In this document: in pieces, positions 1 to 9,931 of the stretch
Numbering within the stretch: position 1 is the first letter of the stretch
Layout: every line of letters starts with the position of its first letter
NCBI RefSeq assembly: GCF_000829435.1
Contig: NZ_JXRP01000018.1
Location: forward strand, 682,001 to 746,000
DNA length: 64,000 nt
DNA from: Jeotgalibacillus soli
GTDB lineage: Bacteria; Bacillota; Bacilli; Bacillales; Jeotgalibacillaceae
Direction: 5' to 3'
Translations under genes and position numbers: made by a program
Notes under the pieces: generated by a model
Told to the model about the DNA's origin: nothing
What the model saw: the letters and a program-made list of their open reading frames with translations, nothing else
The model's database searches: none

Positions 1-779
1 GGTTAGCCCCAGCTATGACGAATATCATTCTTCAGGAGCCTAAAGCTTTCGAGTATCAACTAGACTCGATCCGATATATTATCGGTGGCGGAGAAAGAAT
101 GCCAGAACCTTTAGTGATAAAAGTGCAGCAATTATTTAAAAACGCATGGTTCTGTGATGCCTATGGATTAACGGAGACAGTTTCAGGCGATACATTTCTT
201 CCAAAAAATAAAACATTAGAAAAACTTGGTTCCGTCGGACTACCCTGTATCCATCTTGATGTAAAAATTGTCGATAAAGATGGAAATGTACGTCTTCCGA
301 ATCAGGTTGGAGAAATCACATTCAGGGGACCAAAAGTTACGAAAGGTTATTGGAAGAATCCTGAAGCAACTAAAAAAGCTATTCGCAATGGATGGTTCCA
401 CACAGGAGATATTGGGAGAATGGATGATGAGGGCTATCTCTATATTGTTGACCGAAAAAAAGACATGATCATAAGCGGTGGAGAAAATATTGCTTCTCTG
501 GAAGTGGAGAGAATTCTTTTTGAACATCCTTATATATTAGAAGCATCCGTTATCGGAATACCTCACGAGAAATGGGGAGAAGTGCCGAAAGCCTTTGTCG
601 TGTTGAAACCGGGATATACTCTATCTGCTGAAGAGGTTAAACAACACTGCATGGGGAAACTAGCAAAATTTAAAGTTCCGAAAGAGGTGGAATTCATTAA
701 TGAACTTCCACGAAATCCTTCTGGTAAAGTGCTGAAAAGATTATTAAGAAAAGAAGAACAGGGGGGAATGTTGAGATGA
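1..779 (+). CDS. Acyl-CoA synthetase (AMP-forming), C-terminal part, cut by window edge
   Basis: The reading frame is open to the left edge (Leu-Ala-Pro-Ala precede the first Met at 15), so the N-terminal half lies outside. The visible part has ANL-superfamily motifs: YGLTET in the adenylate-binding region, TGDIGRMDDEGYLYIVDRKK with the hinge, GGENIASLEVE, and a C-terminal PRNPSGKVLKR carrying the catalytic Lys. The family activates a carboxylic acid to acyl-AMP and then acyl-CoA in the cytoplasm. The stop overlaps the next gene's start (ATGA), so the two are translationally coupled. The acid cannot be told from sequence; the Liv-type importer downstream suggests an imported organic acid. Confidence 0.9.
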   Translation, partial: LAPAMTNIILQEPKAFEYQLDSIRYIIGGGERMPEPLVIKVQQLFKNAWFCDAYGLTETVSGDTFLPKNKTLEKLGSVGLPCIHLDVKIVDKDGNVRLPNQVGEITFRGPKVTKGYWKNPEATKKAIRNGWFHTGDIGRMDDEGYLYIVDRKKDMIISGGENIASLEVERILFEHPYILEASVIGIPHEKWGEVPKAFVVLKPGYTLSAEEVKQHCMGKLAKFKVPKEVEFINELPRNPSGKVLKRLLRKEEQGGMLR

Positions 780-1948
780 ATTTCGAACTTACTGAAGAAC
801 AACAAATGCTTCGTGATTCTGTACGAAAACTGGCAAAGAATTATGGACTGGAGTATTGGCTAGATAAAGACGAGAAGCATGAATTTGTTCATGAGTTATG
901 GAGTGAACTGGGGAAAAATGGATATCTGGGATTGGCAATCCCTGAGGAATATGGTGGTGCTGGACTTGGTATGTCAGAAATGACTATGGTCATTGAGGAG
1001 CTTACATTATCTGGTGCTGGCTCTACTCTCGCTCAGCTCTTCATGCTTACTCCAGTTTTTGGAGGAGTAACAATAAATTTACATGGCAGTGAGGATCAAA
1101 AACGAGAATATCTACCCAAAATTGCTTCTGGTAATATGAATTTCTGTATGGCCTTAACAGAACCGAATGCGGGTAGTAACGCATTAGAGATAACAACCTT
1201 CGCCAAAAAAGATAAGGATCATTATATTATAAATGGTCAGAAAATTTGGATTTCAGGAGTAGATATTGCTGATAAAATGCTTTTAGTTGCACGCACAACA
1301 AAAAAAGATGAAGTAGCAAAAAAAACCGATGGAATCAGTCTTTTTATCGTTGATCCGAAGGACCCGGCAATTACATGTCAACCTATAGATAAATTAGGCA
1401 CTCATTGTGTGCGGTCAGATACCGTCTTTATTGAAAATCTGAGGGTCCATAAAGATCAGTTAATAGGAGTGGAAGGAAAGGGATGGTCTTATTTGCTGGA
1501 TACCTTGAATGCTGAACGGATCGTCACTACAGCAGGCCTTATTGGAACTGGCAAACTAGCTATCAAGCTAGCGGTTGATTATGCAAAGGAAAGAAAGGTA
1601 TTTCGCGATACCCCAATCGGCGCCTACCAAGGTATTCAATTCCCGCTAGCAAGACATAGTGCAGAATTGGCTGTTTCTCAGCTAATGAATTATAAAGCTG
1701 CATGGTTATATGATCAAAATCTCCCTAATGGTTCGGAAGCAAATACAGCAAAACTGATCGCTGGTGAAACTGCCTTTCAAGCAGCAGATCGAGCCATGCA
1801 GGTAATGGGGGGTTATGGTTATGCAAAAGAGTACTTTATTGAGAGAATTTGGCGGGATGTTCGTCTATTCAAAATAGCTCCTGTCTCAGAAGAAATGGTC
1901 TTAAATTTTATTGCCCAGCATGATTTAGGATTACCAAGATCTTATTAA
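776..1948 (+). CDS. Acyl-CoA dehydrogenase
   Basis: 390 aa, usual family length. It has the N-terminal helical domain, the middle beta domain (MALTEPNAGSNA, then GQKIWISG) and a C-terminal domain with QVMGGYGYAKEYFIERIWRD. This FAD enzyme oxidises acyl-CoA to 2-enoyl-CoA and passes electrons to ETF. At the usual YEGT catalytic-Glu motif the protein reads IAPVSEEM, a variant common in some subfamilies, so the catalytic base may lie elsewhere. The start overlaps the acyl-CoA synthetase stop by 4 nt. It is the second step of the inferred CoA-ester pathway. Substrate chain length is unknown. Confidence 0.92.
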   Translation: MNFELTEEQQMLRDSVRKLAKNYGLEYWLDKDEKHEFVHELWSELGKNGYLGLAIPEEYGGAGLGMSEMTMVIEELTLSGAGSTLAQLFMLTPVFGGVTINLHGSEDQKREYLPKIASGNMNFCMALTEPNAGSNALEITTFAKKDKDHYIINGQKIWISGVDIADKMLLVARTTKKDEVAKKTDGISLFIVDPKDPAITCQPIDKLGTHCVRSDTVFIENLRVHKDQLIGVEGKGWSYLLDTLNAERIVTTAGLIGTGKLAIKLAVDYAKERKVFRDTPIGAYQGIQFPLARHSAELAVSQLMNYKAAWLYDQNLPNGSEANTAKLIAGETAFQAADRAMQVMGGYGYAKEYFIERIWRDVRLFKIAPVSEEMVLNFIAQHDLGLPRSY

Positions 1949-1972
1949 TTATTGATAAATGGGGGGAAAACT

Positions 1973-3208
1973 ATGAATAAACGTTATTCAAAAATAGTAT
2001 GTGGCGGATTATTATTATCCGTTTTTATGGTCATAGGAACGGCATGCTCCAGTAGCGGAAACCAAGTAGATGGTGATCCGAGTGAAACAATTAAGATTGG
2101 AATGACTTCCGCTCTTACTGGCCCTTATAGTGAATATGGTGAAGGAAATAAACGTGGAGTTGAACTGGCTATACAAAAATGGAATGATGATGGAGGAATT
2201 AACGGAAAGACAATCGAAGTGGAAATTCTTGATGATCAGCTGGTACCGGATACAGCGGCTATAAATCTTCAACAACTTCTTGATGATGAAGAAATTGTGG
2301 CGATTATTGGACCAGCCGGCAGTGGACCCGCAATGGCTACTGTACCCATCACTGAAGCGAATGGCATGATCCATATTAATCCAGTAGCCCAAACTCCGGA
2401 AATTACATACCCAAATGGCACAGATCATGGACCAAGAAAAAATGTATTTTCCTTTGCATTACAAAACGATGTAGAATCAGAAGTTTTGGGATCGTTTGCG
2501 GGTGAGAAATGGAACAAAATTGGACTGATCCACGAAAGTACAGCATACGGAAAAACGGGAATGGATCTCGTGGAAGGTGTGTTGGAGGATAAATTCAGTA
2601 TCGAAGCTGTGGCTCGAGAAGAATATAACCAAAAAGCACCAGATATGACTGCTCAATTGGCTAAATTGAAAAAAGCTGGTGCTGAAGTTATCGTATGTGT
2701 TGGGCTTGGAGCAGATTTAGCAAACATACGAAAAGGAATGAGCAGATTGGACATGAACATCCCCCTTGTTGCGACGAATGGAGCCCTTTCATTGCCATAT
2801 AAAGAAGGAGCTGGGGATTTAGTTGTTGGAACAATCGGAACGATGATTGGTGTATTTGGAGATGATCCTCTCTCACCAGAAGCAGAGGAATTTGCTGAGG
2901 CCTATTCGGAAGCCTATGGAAAGGATCGTTATTGGGGAGACAGAGATAATCCACAGCTATTCATGTCTTTGAGCGTATCAAATGGATATGACGCAGCTAA
3001 TGTCTTGTTTGAAGCAATAAAGAATGCAGATAGCACAGAATCATCAAAAATTATAGAGGCAATGGAAAATATTCAAAATCTTAATGGAGTTAATGCAAGC
3101 TACTCGTTCTCTGAAACAAAACATCATGCAATTGATATCGAGCATATTGGATTGTTCGAATATGTAAAAGAAGGCGATGAAATAATTCTTGTTCCTTATG
3201 AGAAATAA
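1973..3208 (+). CDS. Liv-type ABC transporter substrate-binding lipoprotein
   Basis: Periplasmic-binding-protein type I receptor, about 411 aa. The ATG at 1973 is preferred over an upstream TTG because a GGGGGG-A4 ribosome site at 1961-1970 fits it. The signal peptide ends in a lipobox (GTAC, then SSSG), so the protein should be anchored outside the membrane. The mature part begins with the family's TIKIGMTSALTGPYSEYG. Known relatives bind branched-chain amino acids, amides, short carboxylates or aromatic acids. With the flanking CoA ligase and dehydrogenase, I infer an organic-acid ligand. The permease genes follow after 62 nt. Confidence 0.92.
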   Translation: MNKRYSKIVCGGLLLSVFMVIGTACSSSGNQVDGDPSETIKIGMTSALTGPYSEYGEGNKRGVELAIQKWNDDGGINGKTIEVEILDDQLVPDTAAINLQQLLDDEEIVAIIGPAGSGPAMATVPITEANGMIHINPVAQTPEITYPNGTDHGPRKNVFSFALQNDVESEVLGSFAGEKWNKIGLIHESTAYGKTGMDLVEGVLEDKFSIEAVAREEYNQKAPDMTAQLAKLKKAGAEVIVCVGLGADLANIRKGMSRLDMNIPLVATNGALSLPYKEGAGDLVVGTIGTMIGVFGDDPLSPEAEEFAEAYSEAYGKDRYWGDRDNPQLFMSLSVSNGYDAANVLFEAIKNADSTESSKIIEAMENIQNLNGVNASYSFSETKHHAIDIEHIGLFEYVKEGDEIILVPYEK

Positions 3209-3270
3209 TCTTAAGAGGGACGTGCAAAAAATCCACAGTTAGCATTTCTATTAAAAATAGGAGGGCCATT

Positions 3271-4164
3271 ATGATTGATTTTCAATTTATGCTCGAATTG
3301 ATCTTTATGGGAATATGCGTTGGTTCCGTATATTCCCTCATTGCTCATGGCTTTAATATAACTTTTTGGACAACAAAGGTCGTCAATTTTGCACATGGTC
3401 CATTTCTAATGTTCTGTTCAATGTTGATTCTAATGTTCTTAAGTATCGGCTTTCCTTGGATAGTCGCCATATTACTCGAAATGTTTTCCATCTCAATAAT
3501 TGGAGTTATCTTGGAAAGAGTATCAGTAAGACCGCTAGTCAAATCTCCAACAAGCATGGGCTGGATTGTAGCTACATTGGGTGTTGGGCTATTTCTACAG
3601 GCTCTTGCTACTAAAATTTGGGGTGCACAAGCTTTGGCTTTTCCAGCATTTATTTTTGAAAGTACAGATTACGTGCCTATTCTAGGGATTAGCATGTCCT
3701 TACAGTATTTATTGGTTTTAGGAACAGGTCTTGGAATCATGTTAATTATGGAACTAGTAATGAAAAAGACAATCTGGGGGAAAGCGATGAAAGCTGTTTC
3801 TTTCGATCCGGACCTGGCAAGTGTTATGGGGATCAAGTCAAAAAGTGTAGTGACAATCTCATTTATTCTTAGTGCATTATTAGCTGGAGTAGCAGGCTTA
3901 CTGATTGCACCTATTTATGGAAATGTAGCACCTGATTTCGGTATGAACATTATGGTTTTGGGATTTGTCGCGGCGGTTCTTGGTGGAATGGGGAGTTCGA
4001 AGGGCGCACTGATTGGGGGAATGACACTTGGTGTTATTGAGAAACTAGTAGGAGGATATATTTCTACATCAGCCGAGCATGGGGTTGCCTTCGCTATTTT
4101 AATACTCATTCTTGCCATAAAACCCGAAGGCTTGTTTGGTATAAAGGCGGTGCAAAAGGTGTGA
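3271..4164 (+). CDS. Liv-type ABC transporter permease (LivH family)
   Basis: 297 aa with about eight hydrophobic segments and the LivH pattern: GICVGSVYSLIAHGFNITFW near the start, and FVAAVLGGMGSSKGALIGG in the cytoplasmic coupling loop near residue 235. An AGGAGGG site lies 8 nt before the ATG. It is one of two permease units of the importer; the other is the N-terminal half of the next gene, whose coding region meets this stop. Family identity is clear, the ligand is not. Confidence 0.93.
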   Translation: MIDFQFMLELIFMGICVGSVYSLIAHGFNITFWTTKVVNFAHGPFLMFCSMLILMFLSIGFPWIVAILLEMFSISIIGVILERVSVRPLVKSPTSMGWIVATLGVGLFLQALATKIWGAQALAFPAFIFESTDYVPILGISMSLQYLLVLGTGLGIMLIMELVMKKTIWGKAMKAVSFDPDLASVMGIKSKSVVTISFILSALLAGVAGLLIAPIYGNVAPDFGMNIMVLGFVAAVLGGMGSSKGALIGGMTLGVIEKLVGGYISTSAEHGVAFAILILILAIKPEGLFGIKAVQKV

Positions 4165-4166
4165 AT

Positions 4167-5981
4167 ATGTTTAAAGAAAGATTATTTCACCCTATTAGCA
4201 AAATTTCGTTTATTATTCTCTTGTTTATTGCACCATTATTTTTTTCAGATTCTAATATACAGTTATTCATTTTTTGGGGAATTAACATTCTGCTCGCACA
4301 AAGCATAAATCTATTAAGCGGATTTTCAGGCCAAATCTCATTAGGGCATGCAGCCTTTTATGCAATTGGTGCCTATACATCTGCAACATTAATGATTCAT
4401 TTCGGACTTTCAATTTTTATAACAATCGTCATTGCTGCAATCTTTAACGCGTTTGTAGGATTCTTGCTTTCCATACCGGCAAGGAGAGTAAAGGAATTCT
4501 ATTTAGCTATGATGACTCTTGGATTTGGATTTATTATTCAGGAAATCGTAAAAGAATGGTCCTCAGTTACTGGCGGAGTAATGGGGTTAAGCGGGATTCC
4601 TTCTGCTAAGCTAGGAACCTTAAACTTTTTTGGGATTCAGGCAAACATGGTGATGTACTATTGGTTGGTATTAGTGATAGTGATCGTAACCATGTGGTTG
4701 TTGAAAAATTTTGTTCAATCATATATGGGTCGCTCTTTTCTCGCCGTGCATCGCAGCGAACTATCAGCAGAAAGTCTGGGGATTTCTCCTGGAAGTGCGA
4801 AGCAGCTCGCTTATACATTAAGTGCGTCAATTGCTGGTATCGCGGGTGCACTATACGCTTCTCAGATGGCCTATATCGGTTCCAACTCTTTTGACATGAT
4901 GCAGTCTATTGGAATTCTAATAATGGGCATTTTAGGTGGTTTTGGAACGCTGATCGGACCAATCCTTGGTGCTGCCTTCTTAACTTTTGTTCCTAATAAA
5001 CTTCAGTTTATACAGGATTTTCAGCTGATGATTTATTCGTTATTGTTAGTGATTTCCTTTTTATTTATTCCAAATGGATTTGCAGGATTACTCAAGATAA
5101 GAACATCATTGGAAAAAGGAAATAGAATTAATAAATCCATTAAAGCAATCCCATTAAAGAATGACGGTAAACTTCTGAATGAGAAACAATCTTCATTTCT
5201 AAAAAAGTCTTTTTCTCCGATACTGAATGTAAAAGAAGTTGTCAAAGACTTTGGTGGTCTGCGAGCATTAAATGATGTCACCATATCTCTATCAAAAGGA
5301 CAAATACTTGGTCTGATTGGACCCAATGGTTCCGGAAAAAGTACACTTGTCAATCTAATTAGCGGAGTATATCCCGTATCCAAGGGGGAAATTCACTTTA
5401 ACGGCAAAGATATTACCAATATGGCAACACACTCAATTGCAAGGTATGGGATCATCCGGACATTCCAAGATCCTCATAATGTTCCAACTATGACAGTGAA
5501 AGAAAATTTGCTGTTAGGAACACATCGTTTATTCAAATCGAGCCTCTTAGCTTGCACCCTAAATGCAAATCATTCGCTTCGTGAGGAAGAACAAATGCTA
5601 ACCAGGGTAACTGAAATTATGGAGCTTTGCGATTTAACGGACTATGCTGATGAATTAGCAGGAAATTTGCCGTACGGAATGCAAAGAATGGTTGAGGTTG
5701 CTAGGGCTATCCTGGCAGAACCACAGCTTTTGTTACTGGACGAACCGGCTGCCGGCTTATCGGAGGGGGAGCTTGAAGAATTAAACCGTTTAATTAGGTA
5801 TGTAAAAAACCAGGGAATACCGGTAATTCTTATTGATCATCATATGGACTTCGTAACGGGTCTAGTTGATGAGATTCTTGTTCTTGAATCAGGAGGGGTC
5901 ATTTATTCAGGAAGTGTGGAAGGGATGCAGAAGGATCACCATGTAATTAGAGCTTATTTGGGGGTGGAACATCATGCTTGA
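4167..5981 (+). CDS. Fused Liv-type permease and ATPase (LivM-LivG)
   Basis: A two-domain fusion of about 604 aa. Residues about 1-310 are a LivM permease (GFSGQISLGHAAFYAIGAY; ILGGFGTLIGPILGA). A polar linker of about 40 aa follows, then a LivG ATPase: Walker A GPNGSGKST near residue 387, signature NLPYGMQRMVEVARA, Walker B LLLLDEPAAGL and the H-loop IDHHMDF. A GTG at 4161 overlaps the livH stop, but ATG 4167 is better spaced from AAAAGGTG. The coupling of permease and ATPase in one chain is less common than separate genes. The next gene overlaps by 8 nt. Confidence 0.93.
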   Translation: MFKERLFHPISKISFIILLFIAPLFFSDSNIQLFIFWGINILLAQSINLLSGFSGQISLGHAAFYAIGAYTSATLMIHFGLSIFITIVIAAIFNAFVGFLLSIPARRVKEFYLAMMTLGFGFIIQEIVKEWSSVTGGVMGLSGIPSAKLGTLNFFGIQANMVMYYWLVLVIVIVTMWLLKNFVQSYMGRSFLAVHRSELSAESLGISPGSAKQLAYTLSASIAGIAGALYASQMAYIGSNSFDMMQSIGILIMGILGGFGTLIGPILGAAFLTFVPNKLQFIQDFQLMIYSLLLVISFLFIPNGFAGLLKIRTSLEKGNRINKSIKAIPLKNDGKLLNEKQSSFLKKSFSPILNVKEVVKDFGGLRALNDVTISLSKGQILGLIGPNGSGKSTLVNLISGVYPVSKGEIHFNGKDITNMATHSIARYGIIRTFQDPHNVPTMTVKENLLLGTHRLFKSSLLACTLNANHSLREEEQMLTRVTEIMELCDLTDYADELAGNLPYGMQRMVEVARAILAEPQLLLLDEPAAGLSEGELEELNRLIRYVKNQGIPVILIDHHMDFVTGLVDEILVLESGGVIYSGSVEGMQKDHHVIRAYLGVEHHA

Positions 5982-6705
5982 AATAAAAAATCTACAGGTT
6001 AATTATGGTCCGATAAACGCATTGAAAGAAGTAACTATGACCATTGAAAAAAATAAAATCAATGCGATTATCGGGGTAAATGGGGCAGGAAAATCCACGC
6101 TACTTAATACGATCAGTGGCCTGGTAGATCCTGATCAAGGCGAGATCTCTTATAAAGGAAGGCAGATTCAGAACATTCCTGTGGAAAAGCGTGTAAAACT
6201 GGGAATTGGTCATGTAATGGAAGGCAGACGACTATTTAAGGATCAGTCTGTACATGATAATCTGCTTATTGGATTCTATTTTCGAAATCCAAAAGAGAAA
6301 AGGAGGAATGCTCTATTAAAAATAAATGAAATTTATAAGCAGTTCCCAATTTTAGGGAATAAGCAGAATCAGATGGCAGGAACATTGAGCGGGGGACAAC
6401 AGCAGATTTTGATTATTTCTGCAGCCCTTCTGTCCGAACCAGATTTATTGCTTTTAGATGAGCCTTCCTTAGGTCTGGCACCGATAATCATTGATGAAGT
6501 CTATCAGTTATTGGAAGAGCTTAAGTCGAAAGGAATGACCATTATTATTTCTGAGCAGATGGCTGCATTAGCGCTCCGTATTTCTGATGTTGGATATATA
6601 TTAGAAAGAGGACAGGTAGTGAAGAAAGGAGATCGATCCTATCTAAAATCACTATTGGATTCCGATGGATTGTCTTCTGTTTACCTAGGAAAAGCAAAAG
6701 TATAA
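5974..6705 (+). CDS. Liv-type ABC transporter ATPase (LivF family)
   Basis: 243 aa with Walker A GVNGAGKST near residue 35, a canonical LSGGQQQ signature, Walker B LLLLDEPSLGLAP, and IIISEQ where the H-loop would be. Gln replaces the usual switch His, as is typical of LivF proteins. It pairs with the ATPase half of the preceding fusion to form an asymmetric ATPase dimer. The coding region starts inside the end of the fusion gene, indicating one operon. Confidence 0.93.
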   Translation: MLEIKNLQVNYGPINALKEVTMTIEKNKINAIIGVNGAGKSTLLNTISGLVDPDQGEISYKGRQIQNIPVEKRVKLGIGHVMEGRRLFKDQSVHDNLLIGFYFRNPKEKRRNALLKINEIYKQFPILGNKQNQMAGTLSGGQQQILIISAALLSEPDLLLLDEPSLGLAPIIIDEVYQLLEELKSKGMTIIISEQMAALALRISDVGYILERGQVVKKGDRSYLKSLLDSDGLSSVYLGKAKV

Positions 6706-6721
6706 TAAAGGAGGTTATGAT

Positions 6722-7921
6722 ATGTCGAAAGGTACAATGGGAGAATATCGTTTTCTGCCAATAGAAAAAGTGATTTTTGGAGAGGGAGCTATCGAAAATA
6801 TTCCTGAAGCGGTTGCTCTATTGAACAGTCACAGAATTGCAGTTATTGCTAGCAACTCTCTAATGGGGTCATCTTCACTTGGGAAAATAAAAAAACTGCT
6901 AGGAGAAAGGTTGGTTTGTGTTGTTTCTGGAACAGTTCAGCATGCCCCCGCCTCAAGCATTCTCACGGTCGCTGACAAGATAAAAGAACATAATCCAGAT
7001 TTATTGATTAGTTTCGGTGGCGGGACAGTGATTGATACAACTAAAGCGATAGCTCTGGTAATAGGTGAAGGGATTGAATCCATAGAGGGATTTAGTAAAT
7101 ACGCGGTCAAATTTGAATATCCAGATAAAATTGAAATTCCTTCTATAACGAATTCACTTCTTCCACATATATCAATTCCAACTACATTATCTGCAGCTGA
7201 ATTTTCAAATATTGCAGGAATCACTGATGAACAACGAAGGGTAAAAAATTTATATATTGATGATAAGCTAACGCCTATTCAAGTTTTTCTAGATCCTTCT
7301 GTAACTTTAGATACCCCCCAATGGCTTTGGTCAGCAACAGGGCTGAGGGCACTTGATCATTCTATTGAAACCGTTTACTCAAAAAAGACACAGGTGGTTA
7401 CTACTACCTTAGCAGTGGAATCAATTAAACTACTGAATAAAAACCTACGAAAATGCCAAGAGGATCCAGCAGATATTGATGCTCGTATGCAGTGTCAACT
7501 AGCAGCCTGGATGTCATTTTTTGGAGTAACCAACGTCATGATGGGAGTCAGCCATGGAATTGGTCACCAGCTTGGGGCTCATGCTAATGTTCCTCATGGT
7601 GTTACCTCTAGTATTATGCTGCCTCACGTTATGCGGTATTGCCTGCCAGTTACGACTCATGAACAAGCACAAATATCAAAGGCAATGGGCTTAGATGCAT
7701 CAGAAATGACAACAGAAGAGATGGGTCAGCGTGCATCAGAATTAGTTAGCATTCTTATCCAAGATCTAAAATTGCCAGCAAGGCTTAGAGATGTTGATGT
7801 AAATAAAGATTTATTTAACATTATTGCCAAAGATGCGATGGGAGATTTAGTAGTCGCAAGTAGTCCACGTAAGGTAAAAAGCCAGGAAGATATTGTTCAA
7901 TTACTTGAACAAGCATGGTAA
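6722..7921 (+). CDS. Iron-containing alcohol dehydrogenase family protein (maleylacetate-reductase-like branch)
   Basis: 399 aa, family length. The NAD(P) site SFGGGTVIDTTKAIAL and the SHGIGHQLGAHANVPHG histidine motif are present. In metal-dependent members the metal motif is G-x-D-A-L-x-H; here it reads GLRALDHSIE, so the metal-binding Asp is Arg while the His is kept. That pattern fits the branch containing maleylacetate reductase and relatives, some of which do not need iron. A strong AAGGAGG precedes ATG 6722, 16 nt after livF. It is probably the last gene of the operon, reducing or oxidising a pathway intermediate. Confidence 0.85.
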   Translation: MSKGTMGEYRFLPIEKVIFGEGAIENIPEAVALLNSHRIAVIASNSLMGSSSLGKIKKLLGERLVCVVSGTVQHAPASSILTVADKIKEHNPDLLISFGGGTVIDTTKAIALVIGEGIESIEGFSKYAVKFEYPDKIEIPSITNSLLPHISIPTTLSAAEFSNIAGITDEQRRVKNLYIDDKLTPIQVFLDPSVTLDTPQWLWSATGLRALDHSIETVYSKKTQVVTTTLAVESIKLLNKNLRKCQEDPADIDARMQCQLAAWMSFFGVTNVMMGVSHGIGHQLGAHANVPHGVTSSIMLPHVMRYCLPVTTHEQAQISKAMGLDASEMTTEEMGQRASELVSILIQDLKLPARLRDVDVNKDLFNIIAKDAMGDLVVASSPRKVKSQEDIVQLLEQAW

Positions 7922-7991
7922 AGGACGAAGATAAAAATTATCTGAAAGAACAATAAAAGCTTCTATTCACAAAAAGTTAATTATTTTTAAT

Positions 7992-8020
7992 AAGGAGACA
8001 GTCATAGGCTCAGTCTCCTT
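7992..8020 (+). terminator. Probable Rho-independent terminator
   Basis: AAGGAGAC and GTCTCCTT form an 8-bp stem around a 13-nt loop, followed by TTTC. It lies 70 nt after the last gene of the uptake/CoA operon and would end that transcript. Confidence 0.65.
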
Positions 8021-8175
8021 TCATATCAGCTAAAACTAATATTTTTTCGTTCTCCTTGTATAAGCCACTACAAGTCATGCAGTTATAAAAAGCTAGGAAG
8101 GAATGTATATCACTATAATGTCTATTAAACATGATCAAAAGAAGATACCCTCATATTTTACAATAGTGATTACTA

Positions 8176-9102
8176 ATGAAAAATAATATTTATGGATCAT
8201 TTCTTATATTAGTTTCTGCAACTTGTTATGGTGTCATGGGAATTTTAGCAAAGAATGCTTTTGCTGCAAATGTTAGTATAGAAACTCTCTTATTTTATAG
8301 ATTTCTTGTGGCAGCTACCTTATTTTGGTGTTGCGTCCTTTATAGTAAAACCAACTGGGTATTACCCCTCAAACAACTAATAACACTCTTTATTATGGGG
8401 GCAGGAGGCTATGCCGGGATGGCCATTCTCTTGTTCACTTCTTATTCATTATTACCAGTATCTTTAGCCGCAACTGTATTTTACTTGTACCCAGTTTTTG
8501 TTGTAATCCTTCCAATCTTATTTTATAAAAAATCGTTAGAATTTATCACGATAATAACAATTATATTCTCATTAATGGGACTTTATTTTATGCTAGAAAG
8601 CGATTTTAGTCAGCTGAATTTCCTCGGATTATGCTGTTCATTGAGTTGTGCCGTGTTGTACGTTTTTTATATATTCCAGACAGAGAAAATTAACCACTCT
8701 ATAAGTCCGATCCTCAGCTCAGCCTACATTGTACTGTTTGCTGGCGTAGCACTATTTATTTTTGCTGTGTTCAAACAGAATTTAACAATAGAAATCAGCT
8801 ATTCAGGTTGGGTATCAATCATAGGAATCGCTTTTTTTTCAACTTTTCTGTCAATTCTTGCATTTGCTAAAGGTGTAGAACGTATCGGAAGTGCTAAAGC
8901 AGCCCTATTAAGTATTTTCGAACCGATCGTAACCATAATGCTAGGCTATTTTCTGCTGCAGGATCCTCTTAGTCATATACAAAAAATTGGAATATCGTTA
9001 ATTTTGATAAGTGTACTGTTAACTCAAATCAGCTGGTTGAAGACAGGTCCAGAAATTACCAATAAGAAAAAGAATGTTAAGAAAAGAGGATTTTATAATT
9101 GA
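8176..9102 (+). CDS. EamA/DMT-family transporter
   Basis: 308 aa, almost entirely hydrophobic, with about ten membrane segments in two EamA repeats. The start MKNNIYGSFLILVSATCYGV and the repeat-2 signature around RIGSAKAALLSIFEPIVTIM are typical. The C-terminus is a Lys-rich tail. The family exports metabolites or amino acids. There is no neighbour giving a substrate: it stands alone with its own upstream region after the terminator at 7992. No strong ribosome site is seen before ATG 8176. Confidence 0.9.
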   Translation: MKNNIYGSFLILVSATCYGVMGILAKNAFAANVSIETLLFYRFLVAATLFWCCVLYSKTNWVLPLKQLITLFIMGAGGYAGMAILLFTSYSLLPVSLAATVFYLYPVFVVILPILFYKKSLEFITIITIIFSLMGLYFMLESDFSQLNFLGLCCSLSCAVLYVFYIFQTEKINHSISPILSSAYIVLFAGVALFIFAVFKQNLTIEISYSGWVSIIGIAFFSTFLSILAFAKGVERIGSAKAALLSIFEPIVTIMLGYFLLQDPLSHIQKIGISLILISVLLTQISWLKTGPEITNKKKNVKKRGFYN

Positions 9103-9379
9103 TTCAGAGATTTTGATCAATCCCCTTACATGGTGAGGAAACGAATTTGGAAACAACCTTATAATAAGTTTTACATATATTAGTCATGAATACTCATTTA
9201 CCAGCTCTATTACCACTGACTGCATTTTAGATTTAACTTTCTTCACATAAATAAAGACACTATAATAACTCAACGTTAAAATGAGACATATCCTTTTTAA
9301 AACTTAATCCGCTTTCGTATGAAAATGTAACCCTAAGCCAATAAATGAAATAATTAATTTATTTACTTAGGAGTGAACT

Positions 9380-9706
9380 GTGATGAGCGAACTGTTTATT
9401 GGTTGTACAGTAAGGCACAAGTACAATTTAACGGAAGGTATACTCTTGACTGCGTATGTTAAGGAAGGAGATTTTAAAGGCGGGGTAGTGAACTATTACT
9501 GCAAAAACGAAAGAAAATATAATAAAGGGTACTGGAATAGATATTACATCGAGTTAATTGATGAAAAAGATCCTTCGCACCAATTGATCAACATGGATCC
9601 CGAAATGAACTTTGCGTTATTTAAAATTACTAGTGATCTCTCGCTGCAAACTGGGGATAAGGAATGGTTTAATGAAATGCATAGGACAGAGGATATGAGC
9701 CCGTAA
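9380..9706 (+). CDS. Small hypothetical protein with possible IDEAL-like tail
   Basis: 108 aa. GTG 9380 or ATG 9383 can both serve as start after TAGGAG at 9368. The N-terminal half is basic and aromatic (NERKYNKGYWNRYYIELID). The C-terminus, SDLSLQTGDKEWFNEMHR, resembles the IDEAL motif of Bacillus proteins (acidic and hydrophobic residues followed by GDKEWF). That match is recalled, not searched. It is a single-gene unit. No function is proposed. Confidence 0.6.
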   Translation: MMSELFIGCTVRHKYNLTEGILLTAYVKEGDFKGGVVNYYCKNERKYNKGYWNRYYIELIDEKDPSHQLINMDPEMNFALFKITSDLSLQTGDKEWFNEMHRTEDMSP

Positions 9707-9931
9707 AACTACATAGTGTAACTATTACTTATTTAACTTTATCATTGTAATGGATAATAACAAAAAACACTTGCTAAAAAAGTAAATAGTATAAAAATCA
9801 AAATTTAGGACATGCAATGTTACTTTTATTTTACTGTGAAATTTCACTATTACCATCTCATGCTAATAAAACTGAAAATATCGGAATTATTCGTTATAAT
9901 AAGTTTACCAAGTAGTTGAAGGAGAATTTTT

